Source of the DNA: Planococcus soli
GTDB lineage: Bacteria; Bacillota; Bacilli; Bacillales_A; Planococcaceae
NCBI RefSeq assembly: GCF_016881065.1
Contig: NZ_WXYN01000050.1
Coordinates: 1-64,000 of the forward strand
Direction: 5' to 3'
Length of the DNA: 64,000 bases
Shown here: positions 1 to 7,732 of the stretch, in pieces
How the letters are laid out: every line of letters starts with the position of its first letter
Position numbering within the stretch: position 1 is the first letter of the stretch
Program-made: the position numbers and the translations under genes
The notes under the pieces: generated by a model
Seen by the model: the letters and a program-made list of their open reading frames with translations, nothing else
The model's database searches: none
Told to the model about the DNA's origin: nothing

Positions 1-52
1 TTAACTGCCAAAGACTACATTTTTAGAATGCCATAAACAGAGGTTCATTCCC

Positions 53-472
53 ATGAACAAAATCACGTTGGAGTTGGCAAAAAAAATTATTGCTGGTGCT
101 GAAGAAGAAGCAACTAAACTCGGCATTTCCATGGTTATTTCGGTTGTGGATGATGGCGGAAATTTAGTGGCCATTCATCGGATGGATGATGCGTGGTTGG
201 CGAGTATTGAAATTGCTCAAAACAAAGCATGGACATCTGTAGCTCTGAAAATGCCTACAGGCAATTTGGCGGATGCGACTGTCCCTGCAGCTGAACTTTT
301 TGGGTTAAATACAACCAACAATGGGCGCCTTGTCGTTTTTGGCGGAGGAATCCCCCTTCTCATTGACGGTAAAGTAGTGGGAGCAATAGGAGTCAGTGGA
401 AGTGCTGTGCCTCATGACGTTCAAGTTGCGGAAGCTGGTGTGAAGGTGTTTAATGAGCAATCAACATTGTAA
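53..472 (+). CDS. GlcG/HbpS (DUF336) heme-binding-like protein
   Basis: A 139-residue protein of the GlcG/HbpS family. The signature is the N-terminal VVDDGGNLVAIHRMDDA segment (about residues 31-47) and the glycine-rich stretch GGGIPLL...VGAIGVSGS near residues 97-118. Family members are small soluble alpha/beta proteins. Some bind heme or cobalamin degradation products, others sit beside glycolate or propanediol genes, so substrate cannot be assigned. The length matches the family and the gene looks intact. No strong Shine-Dalgarno precedes the ATG. A terminator follows directly, so it is probably monocistronic. It lies outside the SCC-like region. Confidence 0.8.
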   Translation: MNKITLELAKKIIAGAEEEATKLGISMVISVVDDGGNLVAIHRMDDAWLASIEIAQNKAWTSVALKMPTGNLADATVPAAELFGLNTTNNGRLVVFGGGIPLLIDGKVVGAIGVSGSAVPHDVQVAEAGVKVFNEQSTL

Positions 473-488
473 AAGATTTTTATATAAA

Positions 489-526
489 GAAGCGCCAGGA
501 GTGTGATCCTAGCGCTTCTTTTATTT
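489..526 (+). terminator. Rho-independent terminator after the DUF336 gene
   Basis: A 12-bp stem (489-500 with 507-518) has one mismatch and a 6-nt loop. It is followed by a T-rich run and starts 16 nt after the stop codon. Confidence 0.8.
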
Positions 527-594
527 TGGTGGGATGGGAAGTACGTTAAGCGAACTAAACATGAACGACTCACGCATAAAGTGCGCGTCAAATC

Positions 595-697
595 CTCCGT
601 ATTAAGATAACGTTCATTTCCCATCGAGTGATAGATACTCAGATTTCCTACGGTGATACGAATGATATATACTGAATAAACAGACTTTAATACGGAG
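595..697. repeat. 11-bp inverted repeat upstream of the SDR gene
   Basis: CTCCGTATTAA at 595-605 is the exact reverse complement of TTAATACGGAG at 687-697, with about 80 bp between. The right arm ends just before the ribosome binding site of the dehydrogenase gene. It could be a regulator site or a long-looped mRNA hairpin. No further support is visible. Confidence 0.4.
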
Positions 698-712
698 TTC
701 GGAGGGGTTTTC

Positions 713-1462
713 ATGATGTTCGAAAATAAAATAGTGATTGTGAATGGTGGAACGGATGGAATTGGCAAGGAAGTGGTGCGTTTCTTTTGCAGAGAAGGGG
801 CTGCGGTTCATTTTACGGGAAGAGATCGCAACAAAGGTGTACAGGTAGAGAGTGAATGCAACGGGAAAGCTCATTTTACCCAAGTTCATAATGAAAATGT
901 GGAAGAAATCGAAAGCTTTTTTAAAGCACTTGAAAATGATGGGCACAATGTTGATATTTTATTCAACAATGCCGGTATTCTGTCTACAGGAATGGGGCCA
1001 TTGTCTCGCGTAAAGCTAGATGACTGGAATTATTTAATTGCCGTCAATCAAACGGCGATTTTCCTCTACATGAAATATTCTTTAGTCGTGATGAGTAAGC
1101 AAAAAAATGGAGTCATCATTAATAATGCTGCGATCCTTGGAAACGACAAGGTCAATCCGATGCTGCCAGCTTACAGCGGGACAAAAGCAGCAGTTGTCGC
1201 GATGACTCAAAGCACGGCACTTCGCTTTGCGAATCAAGGAATCCGGGTCAATTGCATATCCCCCGGCCCTACAGAAACCGACCTGGCCATTAATGCATAT
1301 GGCGGAAAAGAGAATTATGAAAAACAATCACAGGGACACCCTAGAGGAAGCTACGGAAAACCAAGCGAGATCGCAGAAGTCGTTCTATTCTTAGCTTCAG
1401 ACAAAGCCTCCTATATAAACGGTGCAGAAATAGTCGTAGATGGCGGCTACTCATTAAAATAA
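713..1462 (+). CDS. SDR-family NAD(P)-dependent oxidoreductase, catalytic Ser replaced by Ala
   Basis: A 249-residue short-chain dehydrogenase/reductase of classical length. The cofactor motif GGTDGIG is at residues 12-18, NNAG at 85-88, and the active-site YSGTK puts Tyr154 and Lys158 in place. The C-terminal INGAEIVVDGG is typical of FabG-like members. The usual catalytic serine about 13 residues before the tyrosine is absent: the segment reads NNAAILGN, with Ala140 where Ser is expected. The enzyme may act on an unusual substrate or be catalytically weak. The start is set by GGAGGGG at 701-707. A second ATG at 716 is equally well placed. The gene stands alone, closed by a strong hairpin. 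Confidence 0.85.
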   Translation: MMFENKIVIVNGGTDGIGKEVVRFFCREGAAVHFTGRDRNKGVQVESECNGKAHFTQVHNENVEEIESFFKALENDGHNVDILFNNAGILSTGMGPLSRVKLDDWNYLIAVNQTAIFLYMKYSLVVMSKQKNGVIINNAAILGNDKVNPMLPAYSGTKAAVVAMTQSTALRFANQGIRVNCISPGPTETDLAINAYGGKENYEKQSQGHPRGSYGKPSEIAEVVLFLASDKASYINGAEIVVDGGYSLK

Positions 1463-1471
1463 ATAAATTTA

Positions 1472-1511
1472 GGGGACAGGGGCTTTGTCTTATGACGAAG
1501 CCCCTGTCCCC
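1472..1511 (+). terminator. Strong GC-rich hairpin after the SDR gene
   Basis: GGGGACAGGGGCTT (1472-1485) pairs perfectly with 1498-1511. The stem extends inward through 1487-1489/1494-1496 to a TTAT loop. The T tract is poor (TTGTTC), so it may terminate weakly or be a copy of an intergenic palindromic repeat. Confidence 0.6.
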
Positions 1512-1776
1512 TTGTTCGTGCTACAGTGATTGACCTTGGCTTATGGAAGATTGCTTTGAATTATTGAAAAAGATATGTTCCGACATCGGACAGCAGCTAC
1601 ATATTTGGTCAATAAGTTCTATTTTAGCTAATAAATATAAAAACCTACTAGAGTCCCTTAATAGTTTACCTCTATTTATGGTAAGGCTCTCCGTATTGTA
1701 TCTAAATGAGGTTTTCTAATCTTCGTACATTAAATAGAAATGAACTGTATAGTCTTTTTTTTAGAAATTTGAAGAA
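1512..1776. other. Gene-free stretch containing the outermost SCC-like junction
   Basis: Together with the hairpin before it, this makes about 310 bp without a gene. The only structure seen is the degenerate attachment site and inverted repeat at 1664-1715. Confidence 0.5.
1664..1715 (-). repeat. Degenerate distal attachment site (attR-like) with terminal inverted repeat
   Basis: On the minus strand 1690-1673 reads GAGCCTTACCATAAATAG. It resembles the last codons of rlmH (GAACCGTACCATAAGTAA at 30361-30344), differing at a few positions. Immediately inside, TAAATGAGGTTTT (1703-1715, plus strand) exactly inverts the repeat at the other end of the 5.1-kb element (6789-6801). The spacer between repeat and core also resembles that at 6817-6829. 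I read this as the chromosome-distal boundary of the tandem SCC-like array. The outward half of the inverted repeat is degraded here. Confidence 0.75.
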
Positions 1777-3465
1777 CTAAGCTACATCTAAATATTGTTT
1801 AATTAAATGTCGCAATCTATGTTTAAATATTTCATCTGGATAATTATCAATTTCTTGATTAAAATATTTACTTGCATCCTCTGTAATGGATTCTTCTCTC
1901 CCATAATCTATTTCTTGAATACATTTAAATAGTTTATGACAATAAGTCCAGTGGAAATGTGTTATTTCCCCTAGTGGTAAAGGCAGAAACCATTTATTAT
2001 TTTTCATTTCTCTTATTACATTTTCTCTCTCTTTACTATTATCATTTTTTAATTCATGAATGAGTTTTTTAAACTCCGTTACTATATCTAAATCATTAGG
2101 AGTAAAGTTTTGTTTATTGGTATTTTCGATCATTACTTTCAGAAGATTATTTCTGTAATCACTCTTTATAGTGGTTTGTAGCTTTAATATAACTTCATTT
2201 ATAAAACTAGACTCTCTTCTCACAAAATTATCAAAATAAATATCGTCATAATTATTATTGAAATCTTTATTCTTCTTCATCCAGTCAACAGCTTCATCCA
2301 CACTATAATTAAAATCCAAGTTTGTTTTTTCGGTTATACTGGCTAACTCGTCTAACCGTTGCAGGAAATTTTTTATAGATATATCGGAATCAAGATTTTC
2401 AATGAATGTTGAAAAATGGTCGACCTCTTTTATAATTTGTTCCTCTGACATGAATAAAGGAAGGGTTGATTCTAAATATGCATCCACTTGTTTGACTAAT
2501 TCCTTAACTTGAGCTCTGGAAAAATCACCTGTTAAGAACCATCCTAAAATAACTGGTATAAGATTATGCATCATACTATTATTTAAATTTTTCTTTATTA
2601 TAGAATGCCATATATAATTCGAAAGTTCTTTCGAATTGTTTGCATCATTATTTTCTTCCTCTTCTTCCCCCGGGTGATTCATTTTACATTTATGATCTAC
2701 TACAAATAAAACTACAGAAAAACAGATCTTGTAAATATCTTCTTTATTAAATTTATCGGTAAACTCATTATTAGGTATTTCGTGAATTACTTCTTTTATA
2801 AATAAATCTGCTTTTTCTAAAGTGCGTAAATTTTTAAATTCATTATCTTGATAAATTTCTTTAACTATAGGCCAAATTTGATTGCCCATTATTTTTTCAG
2901 GGGCATCTTTTGAATAAGTAGTAATTTTATAAATACGGTCTATAGACTTTTCAGCGCATCCTTCAAATGTAATTTTTTCCTGGTTTGAAAAATTATCGGA
3001 CGAAGCTACTAAAATAATTTTAATTCCCTTATTTTTTGTAATAGAATCTATAAATCCAAATATTTCTTTAATATCGAAATCATCATTTGTCCTTTCTAAA
3101 TCATCGATAATAATTGTTATATTGGATTTACTCTCCAATTGTTTTTGGATGTCTATAAATATATCGGAGATTAAGGGTACGGAAATGTTGACTCCAAAGA
3201 GCGACAAATTAATATTCTCCATATTATTTAATAACTTTTTAAATTTAACTTTATGTTTGGACAGCAATAGATAATATAACTCTTGGTAAAACGCATCAAT
3301 ATTTCTTTTTCCAAATAATGAAACGTAGTAATAATTTTCTTTATCTTTTATAGAATCTCTTGTATATTTTGTTTTCCCAATACCCCATGTTCCATCAAAT
3401 AATATTCTTCGATAGGGCAAATCATCAAGTTTGTCTATGATGTTCATAATTTTGGCAGCTTCCAT
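1777..3465 (-). CDS. KAP-like P-loop NTPase, putative defence protein
   Basis: The protein is about 562 residues long. The Walker A motif GTWGIGKT lies near residues 25-32. A Walker B TIIIDDLERT near 117-126 has the DDLER form typical of KAP/STAND-type NTPases. The rest is a long, mostly helical C-terminal region with no recognised domain. KAP NTPases are often membrane-associated, and several bacterial members occur in phage-defence islands. That role here is inferred from the mobile-element setting. The frame is open from a GTG at 3474, but the ATG at 3465 is better spaced from AAGGAG/AGAAGG. It is the last gene of the small element, with its stop about 60 bp from the terminal repeat. Base composition is very AT-rich. 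Confidence 0.6.
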   Translation of the reverse strand: MEAAKIMNIIDKLDDLPYRRILFDGTWGIGKTKYTRDSIKDKENYYYVSLFGKRNIDAFYQELYYLLLSKHKVKFKKLLNNMENINLSLFGVNISVPLISDIFIDIQKQLESKSNITIIIDDLERTNDDFDIKEIFGFIDSITKNKGIKIILVASSDNFSNQEKITFEGCAEKSIDRIYKITTYSKDAPEKIMGNQIWPIVKEIYQDNEFKNLRTLEKADLFIKEVIHEIPNNEFTDKFNKEDIYKICFSVVLFVVDHKCKMNHPGEEEEENNDANNSKELSNYIWHSIIKKNLNNSMMHNLIPVILGWFLTGDFSRAQVKELVKQVDAYLESTLPLFMSEEQIIKEVDHFSTFIENLDSDISIKNFLQRLDELASITEKTNLDFNYSVDEAVDWMKKNKDFNNNYDDIYFDNFVRRESSFINEVILKLQTTIKSDYRNNLLKVMIENTNKQNFTPNDLDIVTEFKKLIHELKNDNSKERENVIREMKNNKWFLPLPLGEITHFHWTYCHKLFKCIQEIDYGREESITEDASKYFNQEIDNYPDEIFKHRLRHLIKQYLDVA

Positions 3466-3637
3466 TAGTAACACCTTCTCCTTAGAATTGGATAGCTTAA
3501 TATAAATTCCATAATTTTACATAACAGACGTTTAGATCTCCTACTTCTTTTATAACTTTTTTATTAATTAACCCTTTGAATAAATCATTTAAATACGACT
3601 TAAGTAGATTAACTATTTTGTTTAGTCTCTTATGATT

Positions 3638-4051
3638 TTAAAGCTCATCTACACCATGTATCTTAAACAACGATTCCAATCGCTTTATTATATAATTATG
3701 TGCTTTTTTTGTTATTTGAAGGTGAGATTTCTGTCTATGCGTATATATAATTTCATTAAAATCAGATTTAGGATTAGGATAAAGATCAACATTTAATTCC
3801 CTTGCCAGCTCTCTCAATGATATTCCATTTTTTATCGATCCTTTTAGAAAACGGCCACTATCCAGCTCAACATAATAAGGATACCTTCCTTGATCCTTAG
3901 AATTGAAGGGTACATCACCTTTAATAACATTCTCTTTTTTAAATCCAGAGGTTGTTGCGTATCCTATTATTATAGGAGTACCTTTTCCACTACTATCCTG
4001 ACTAACCATGGTCATAAATAAAGTTTGTCCTGCTTTTATTCCCGTTGGCAT
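3638..4051 (-). CDS. Unrecognised 137-aa protein, possibly 5'-truncated
   Basis: I do not recognise a family. The N-terminal half (IKAGQTLFMTMV...PIIIGYATTSGF) faintly resembles the core strands of small EVE/ASCH-like beta-barrels. The C-terminal half is basic and helical. There is no ribosome binding site before the ATG, and an in-frame stop lies nine codons upstream. It may therefore be the tail of a formerly longer gene. It lies upstream of the KAP NTPase on the same strand, separated by about 170 bp without a gene. Confidence 0.35.
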   Translation of the reverse strand: MPTGIKAGQTLFMTMVSQDSSGKGTPIIIGYATTSGFKKENVIKGDVPFNSKDQGRYPYYVELDSGRFLKGSIKNGISLRELARELNVDLYPNPKSDFNEIIYTHRQKSHLQITKKAHNYIIKRLESLFKIHGVDEL

Positions 4052-4168
4052 CGTTGGAAAGAATGTTCTATTAATCTAATGTAATGCTTTTATTAATCTA
4101 ATTTCAGTATAATCTGTTATTTCTGTAATGGCTATATTAATTGGCTTATTTTCTTCAAGCTGGCTTGA

Positions 4169-4747
4169 TTACTCAGGAAAGGGGATTTCTTCACTGTCGC
4201 TAAAGTATTTTTCATCTTCTTCTACTATTGGCTTTTCTGTTACTTCAAGATTAACTAGAATCCCCCAATGCCTCCCAATGTACCAGCTATCATCACCCTC
4301 CATTTGATAGAGTTCTAGATTGTAGCCAAGATTTCCCGTAGTTCCATCATCAGCGGTTGCTTTTACATTACCATCAACCCATACTATTCTCTTATTTCCA
4401 GCTGGTTTGTCATAATCAGCCGGATTGTTGACAATTTTATCAGAGGTAATAATATTTTCTTCAATTTCCCACTCTTTAAGTCCAATTTGAGCTGTCATCT
4501 CTTCCTCAACCAATTCTCTCGCAATTTTCTGTGGTTCTGTTTCATTATTTACTGTCGCAATTTCCTCTGATTCTGCTTCATCATTTACCGTAACAATTTC
4601 CTCTGGTTCTGCTTCATCATTTACCGTAACAATTTCCTCTGATTCTGCTTCATCATTTACCATTATGCTTCCCTCTAAAAATCCTTTAACGCTTATAAAT
4701 AAAAAAGATGCTAAAAATATTAGACCTAAGATTTTTAAAAATTTCAT
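4169..4747 (-). CDS. Secreted or membrane-anchored acidic repeat protein, function unknown
   Basis: A 192-residue protein with an N-terminal hydrophobic segment (residues 4-22) that could be a signal peptide or anchor. No lipobox cysteine is present. Residues 30-77 are four tandem copies of a 12-residue acidic unit (consensus VNDEAESEEIVT). The remaining about 110 residues look like a small globular extracytoplasmic domain (IVWVDGNVKATADDG, SWYIGRHWGILV), which I cannot assign. The start is supported by AAGGGG about 9 nt upstream. The repeats may be a flexible linker between membrane and domain. Confidence 0.6.
   Translation of the reverse strand: MKFLKILGLIFLASFLFISVKGFLEGSIMVNDEAESEEIVTVNDEAEPEEIVTVNDEAESEEIATVNNETEPQKIARELVEEEMTAQIGLKEWEIEENIITSDKIVNNPADYDKPAGNKRIVWVDGNVKATADDGTTGNLGYNLELYQMEGDDSWYIGRHWGILVNLEVTEKPIVEEDEKYFSDSEEIPFPE
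4517..4660 (-). repeat. Four tandem 36-bp repeats inside the acidic protein gene
   Basis: Four in-frame 36-bp units encode 12 residues each. Adjacent copies differ mainly at E/P and V/A positions. Copy number could vary by slippage. This is coding repetition, not CRISPR. Confidence 0.85.
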
Positions 4748-5107
4748 ACTTATCTACCCCTTATAGTATTATTATTTATTCTATCAACTCATTAATCACT
4801 TTTTATTGTAAAACTTATTTGTATATGTCCTTCAAAGTTCACTTCAATTCTTACAATGGTTATTTCTTAAAGCTTATATTCTTCTGCAAATTCTAAAGCT
4901 ATAATGCAGTTTAAGATTATATTCATCTCTTCATTACTCTCTAATATTACCATATATAGTAAGTAATATAGTATAAAATTCACAATTTCCTCACCGTTAT
5001 TAAGATATTATATAGGTTGTAAAACTCAGCTTCTAAATACTCTAAATATTCCTTTTAAAACTTTCCTTTTATCTGATTAAAGTCTTTTAAACACTGAATC
5101 TTTTTCA
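4748..5107. other. AT-rich gene-free stretch
   Basis: About 360 bp of very AT-rich sequence. Short open frames here lack ribosome binding sites and resemble nothing. No hairpin or repeat stands out. Confidence 0.4.
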
Positions 5108-5197
5108 TTAACGATAACTCCTTGAAGGACTCAGTATAAGCTCTGAAACTAAACAAACTACTATTCCAACGACTGTACCCATTAAAAAGTATTGCAC
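5108..5197 (-). CDS. Micropeptide B copy 2: 29-aa single-span membrane peptide
   Basis: GTG-initiated 29-codon frame preceded by GGAGGG with 7-nt spacing. The peptide has one hydrophobic span, QYFLMGTVVGIVVCLV, then a short polar tail. It aligns with the 23-aa peptide at 12304-12375 in the large element (F-x-x-G-T-[VL]-[VI]-G-[IL]-V-x-C-[IL]-V). It also occupies the same place, directly after micropeptide A and downstream of the recombinase. Conservation of sequence, order and ribosome binding site argues that it is a real gene. Function is unknown. Confidence 0.55.
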   Translation of the reverse strand: MQYFLMGTVVGIVVCLVSELILSPSRSYR

Positions 5198-5211
5198 TAT
5201 TAGTCCCTCCT

Positions 5212-5301
5212 TTATTTTTCAAAGTTAATGTTCTTTTTTGCATATACATAAATCGATACACCAAATGTCACCCCTGCTTTAAATAGATCAATCGGAGTCA
5301 C
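5212..5301 (-). CDS. Micropeptide A copy 2: 29-aa hydrophobic peptide
   Basis: GTG-initiated 29-codon frame. GGAGGTGA lies 4 nt before the start, the same arrangement as at 12398-12484. The peptide contains LFKAGVTFGVSIYVYAKK. Its paralogue in the large element has LFKAGVMFGISVFFAVKD, so seven or more core residues are identical. It probably spans or lies on the membrane. The frame stays open upstream to 5406, but the strong ribosome binding site favours the internal GTG. Role is unknown. The constant position beside the recombinase suggests a backbone function. Confidence 0.6.
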   Translation of the reverse strand: MTPIDLFKAGVTFGVSIYVYAKKNINFEK

Positions 5302-5402
5302 CAGCTCACCTCCCACCAAGTAAAAATGAATATAAAACAGAGACAAGCACTCTTTTAGAATGATCTTTTCCATATTCTTAACATATTCAGTTTTCCTATA
5401 TC

Positions 5403-5679
5403 TCAATCCGACGATTCTTCGCAGAAGCTAATAGGCTTAACAGGCTTTTCATCTTTTAAAAGATAGATGCCGAGATTCGATAGACCCTGATTATTCTGTA
5501 ACAAGTAAACAACGTTTGATGCGCCGCCATCGTAGAAGAATACCCAGCAGGTTAGTTCCTGTTTGTATTCTGCTGGAATAAAGAGCCTTAACCTCTTCGT
5601 AGCTTATGTCATCCACTGAAACGGTTTGAACGTCTGCTTTCCACTCCTTATCTGCTAGATATGGATGATATGCATCCAT
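5403..5679 (-). pseudogene. Frameshifted ~95-aa protein of unknown family
   Basis: Two overlapping minus-strand frames together give one coherent acidic protein. The first runs from 5679 (MDAYHPYLADKEWKADVQT...) to about KALYS. The second continues as PAEYKQELTCWVFFYDGG... to a stop at 5403-5405. The switch lies near TTTATTCCAGCAG, about 5575. The break implies a single-base indel. No ribosome binding site precedes the first ATG. I recognise no family. It lies between the decayed recombinase and the micropeptides. Confidence 0.5.
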
Positions 5680-5786
5680 TTAATTTCTAAATACTTTAAT
5701 GATACTCACTTCATTTTGCTCCTTTGTGATCAATGAATTTATAGAGCTATTCCATTCCAACGCTTAGGTCAGTTTCATCACCTCCT

Positions 5787-6720
5787 TTAAATTGCTATTA
5801 AAATAGAAAAAGAAGCAGATAACTCATCGTTAGATAAGTTATCTGCTTCTATGTTTAGTGCTTTGAGTATTTCATCGTTCAGCATTAGCTGGATGCTTTC
5901 GATTTTTCTATCTTCCCCAATGGAAATTTTGTGAATAAGCAAATCTACTAAAAAATTCGATAGCACATCTTTGATGACTTCATAGGAAACATTTTCCACC
6001 GTATTTCCTCTACCTGCTTTCTTAACGGTTCCATGTGTTCTTTCAACTGACTTATCTGTTCTTCAAGCTGCCTAGCTTTGTCTGAATACATAGCTTTAGA
6101 AATCAGTTCATCTGTATAAGCATCAAACGTTTTAGAGAGCTTCTGCTCTAAATCCTTCATCTGCTTTTCATACATGTCGTACTCATGTTGCAAAGGGGCA
6201 AACTTAGATTCGTTTCGACTGTTCACTTTATTCACTAAGTCTTTGATGAGCTTATCGCTTCTCATTAAGCGTTGCAGTTTGTCTAACACAAAAGGATCCG
6301 CATAGTCGGTTCTGACACCATTCGAACGGCAAACCATTGTGCCTTTGTTTTTCCATGCTCCACATACATAGTATTCGAGGACTTTTTTTGTGCCATCCTT
6401 TGTGCGATTAGTTGTTCGGCCAATTATCATGCCAGCATTACAAACTGGACACCGCCTGATGCCTGTTAGGGGGAACTCCCCATCATGTACGCAATTTGGT
6501 TTCTGAAAACGACTCTTGTATACACTTTGAGCAATCTCCCAAGTCTCCATTGAGATAATAAGTTCATGTTGTCCTTTTTGTATAAGTGGGTTTGGATTTA
6601 AATTGTTTCTGCGTATGTCCTCCCACTCTCTCCTAACATTGTATCGAATAAATCCAGTATAGACGGGATTTGTAACGATCGTTTTAATTGCAGCTAATGA
6701 AAAGGTTTTACTTTTTTTTA
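5787..6720 (-). pseudogene. Truncated, frameshifted CcrC-like large serine recombinase
   Basis: The minus-strand translation from about 6720 matches the large element's recombinase from its residue 235 onward: TNPVYTGFIRYNVRREW versus QNPLYVGIIRFNVRRDW, then CPVCNAGM, EYYVCGAWKNKG and the coiled-coil region. The N-terminal catalytic serine domain is missing. A frameshift near 5990-6000 splits the C-terminus (frame change at the WKMF / ENVSYEVIKDV junction). The last part lacks about 11 residues relative to the intact copy. It ends with SFSILIAI against SFTVFLEL. It cannot be catalytically active. It sits next to the element's rlmH-proximal attachment site. Confidence 0.85.
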
Positions 6721-6788
6721 GAAATATACCCTTTTTTATTAATGTTAAGATGATAACAAAAAGGGGAAGAAATTCTACATATCCCCTT

Positions 6789-6845
6789 AAAACCTCATTT
6801 ACTTATGATACGGTTCTCCGCACAGTATCTAAATGAGGTTTTTAC
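6789..6845 (-). repeat. Internal attachment site between the two SCC-like elements
   Basis: Plus-strand 6789-6816 is nearly identical (one difference) to 30334-30361 at the end of rlmH. It carries the AAAACCTCATTTACTTATG-type core in the same orientation. TAAATGAGGTTTTTAC at 6830-6845 is the perfect inverse of GTAAAAACCTCATTTA at 30331-30346. The site is thus attR for the large element and attL for the small one. The right repeat overlaps the stop codon of the adjacent membrane-protein gene. Confidence 0.9.
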
Positions 6846-7732
6846 AAATTTTCATCATTACTTCTTACGTCACCAGAAAATGTTTGTTTAAAATTTTCTA
6901 TAATATCATAGAAATCATCTTGGCTCATGTTCACATACATTTTTTTGAGTTGATGTTTTCTAAAGTATATTATTTTTTTATATGATAACTTGCATGCTTT
7001 TATTAGTTCCCATCTATGCATTTTTTTCACTTTTTTATCTTTTACTTCTCTAAAGCTCATCATTATAAATAATTCTTCGTATTTTGATAAAACTGCAAAA
7101 GCATAAGCAATTGGAATAAAAAATATCGATAAAACTATAGGGATCAAGAACTTTACTAGCAAATCAACAGTATTCAAAGTAATATAACTCTCAATTGCTA
7201 TTTTGATTGTTATTCCCAAAACTGTAAAACCTACCGCTGTTAAGATAATTGACAATAACTTTTTTACTTTGTCCCATTCTTCCTTTGTATTAGACACAGC
7301 ATCTAACAAAATCAAAAAGGTTAAACATGGTATCAGGATCAACTCAGCAACAATATTAAACGTAAATGTACTCATTAGGAATTCTATAATGACAATAAAT
7401 TTTAAATTATTCGTTAGTATTCTTATAAAAAACTGATCGTCGTTCTTAATAGTAATAGCTCCAAAACAAACTGGTATACCTGCAAAAATTACCCAGAAAG
7501 TAACATTCTTAAGATATACCCATTCCCAAGAGGCTAGGTTCGAAGCCAAGATTACCAAGACTATAGAATAAAGAACTATAACAAGGAACGGAATAAATAT
7601 TTTCTTAGTTGTTGTTGATTTTATCAACTCAAATACTGATTTTCTTAGCTTAGGATTTAAGAGAATAATTACAAGAACGATTGTTAACCAAATTGTACTT
7701 GCAATTTCACGACTAGTAAATATGTTCATCAT
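6842..7732 (-). CDS. Multi-pass membrane protein coupled to a STAS-GHKL ATPase
   Basis: A 296-residue protein with about seven or eight hydrophobic spans in the first 220 residues, followed by a charged cytoplasmic tail of about 80 residues (KKVKKMHRWELIKACKLSYKK, then IIENFKQTF). I recognise no family. Its start overlaps the stop of the upstream GHKL gene by 4 nt, so the two are translationally coupled and probably work together, with this protein as the membrane partner or effector. Its own stop codon lies inside the element's terminal inverted repeat. A membrane effector in a two-gene defence unit is an inference. Confidence 0.55.
   Translation of the reverse strand: MMNIFTSREIASTIWLTIVLVIILLNPKLRKSVFELIKSTTTKKIFIPFLVIVLYSIVLVILASNLASWEWVYLKNVTFWVIFAGIPVCFGAITIKNDDQFFIRILTNNLKFIVIIEFLMSTFTFNIVAELILIPCLTFLILLDAVSNTKEEWDKVKKLLSIILTAVGFTVLGITIKIAIESYITLNTVDLLVKFLIPIVLSIFFIPIAYAFAVLSKYEELFIMMSFREVKDKKVKKMHRWELIKACKLSYKKIIYFRKHQLKKMYVNMSQDDFYDIIENFKQTFSGDVRSNDENL

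Larger units (their letters stand above)
1664..6816 (-). mobile_element. Small (5.1-kb) SCC-like element, recombinase decayed
   Basis: The segment is bounded by two sites resembling the rlmH 3' end, with 13-bp perfect inverted repeats just inside (1703-1715 and 6789-6801). It contains a KAP-like NTPase, two short proteins, two membrane micropeptides, a frameshifted small gene and a truncated, frameshifted large serine recombinase. It lacks a helicase and a complete recombinase. It would therefore depend on the neighbouring element, or a host Ccr, for movement. It is clearly more AT-rich than the chromosome on the other side of rlmH. Confidence 0.75.

Noticed and set aside
1472-1511. Perfect GC-rich palindrome considered as an attachment or origin site
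   Set aside because: Its position right after a stop codon and hairpin shape fit a terminator or intergenic repeat; it shares nothing with the att cores.
4540-4660. Regular 36-bp repeats resembling a short CRISPR array
   Set aside because: The units are adjacent without spacers, lie in frame in a coding sequence and encode an acidic 12-residue repeat.
4708-4896. 62-codon plus-strand frame
   Set aside because: Overlaps the start of the acidic repeat gene, lacks a ribosome binding site, low-complexity AT-rich sequence.
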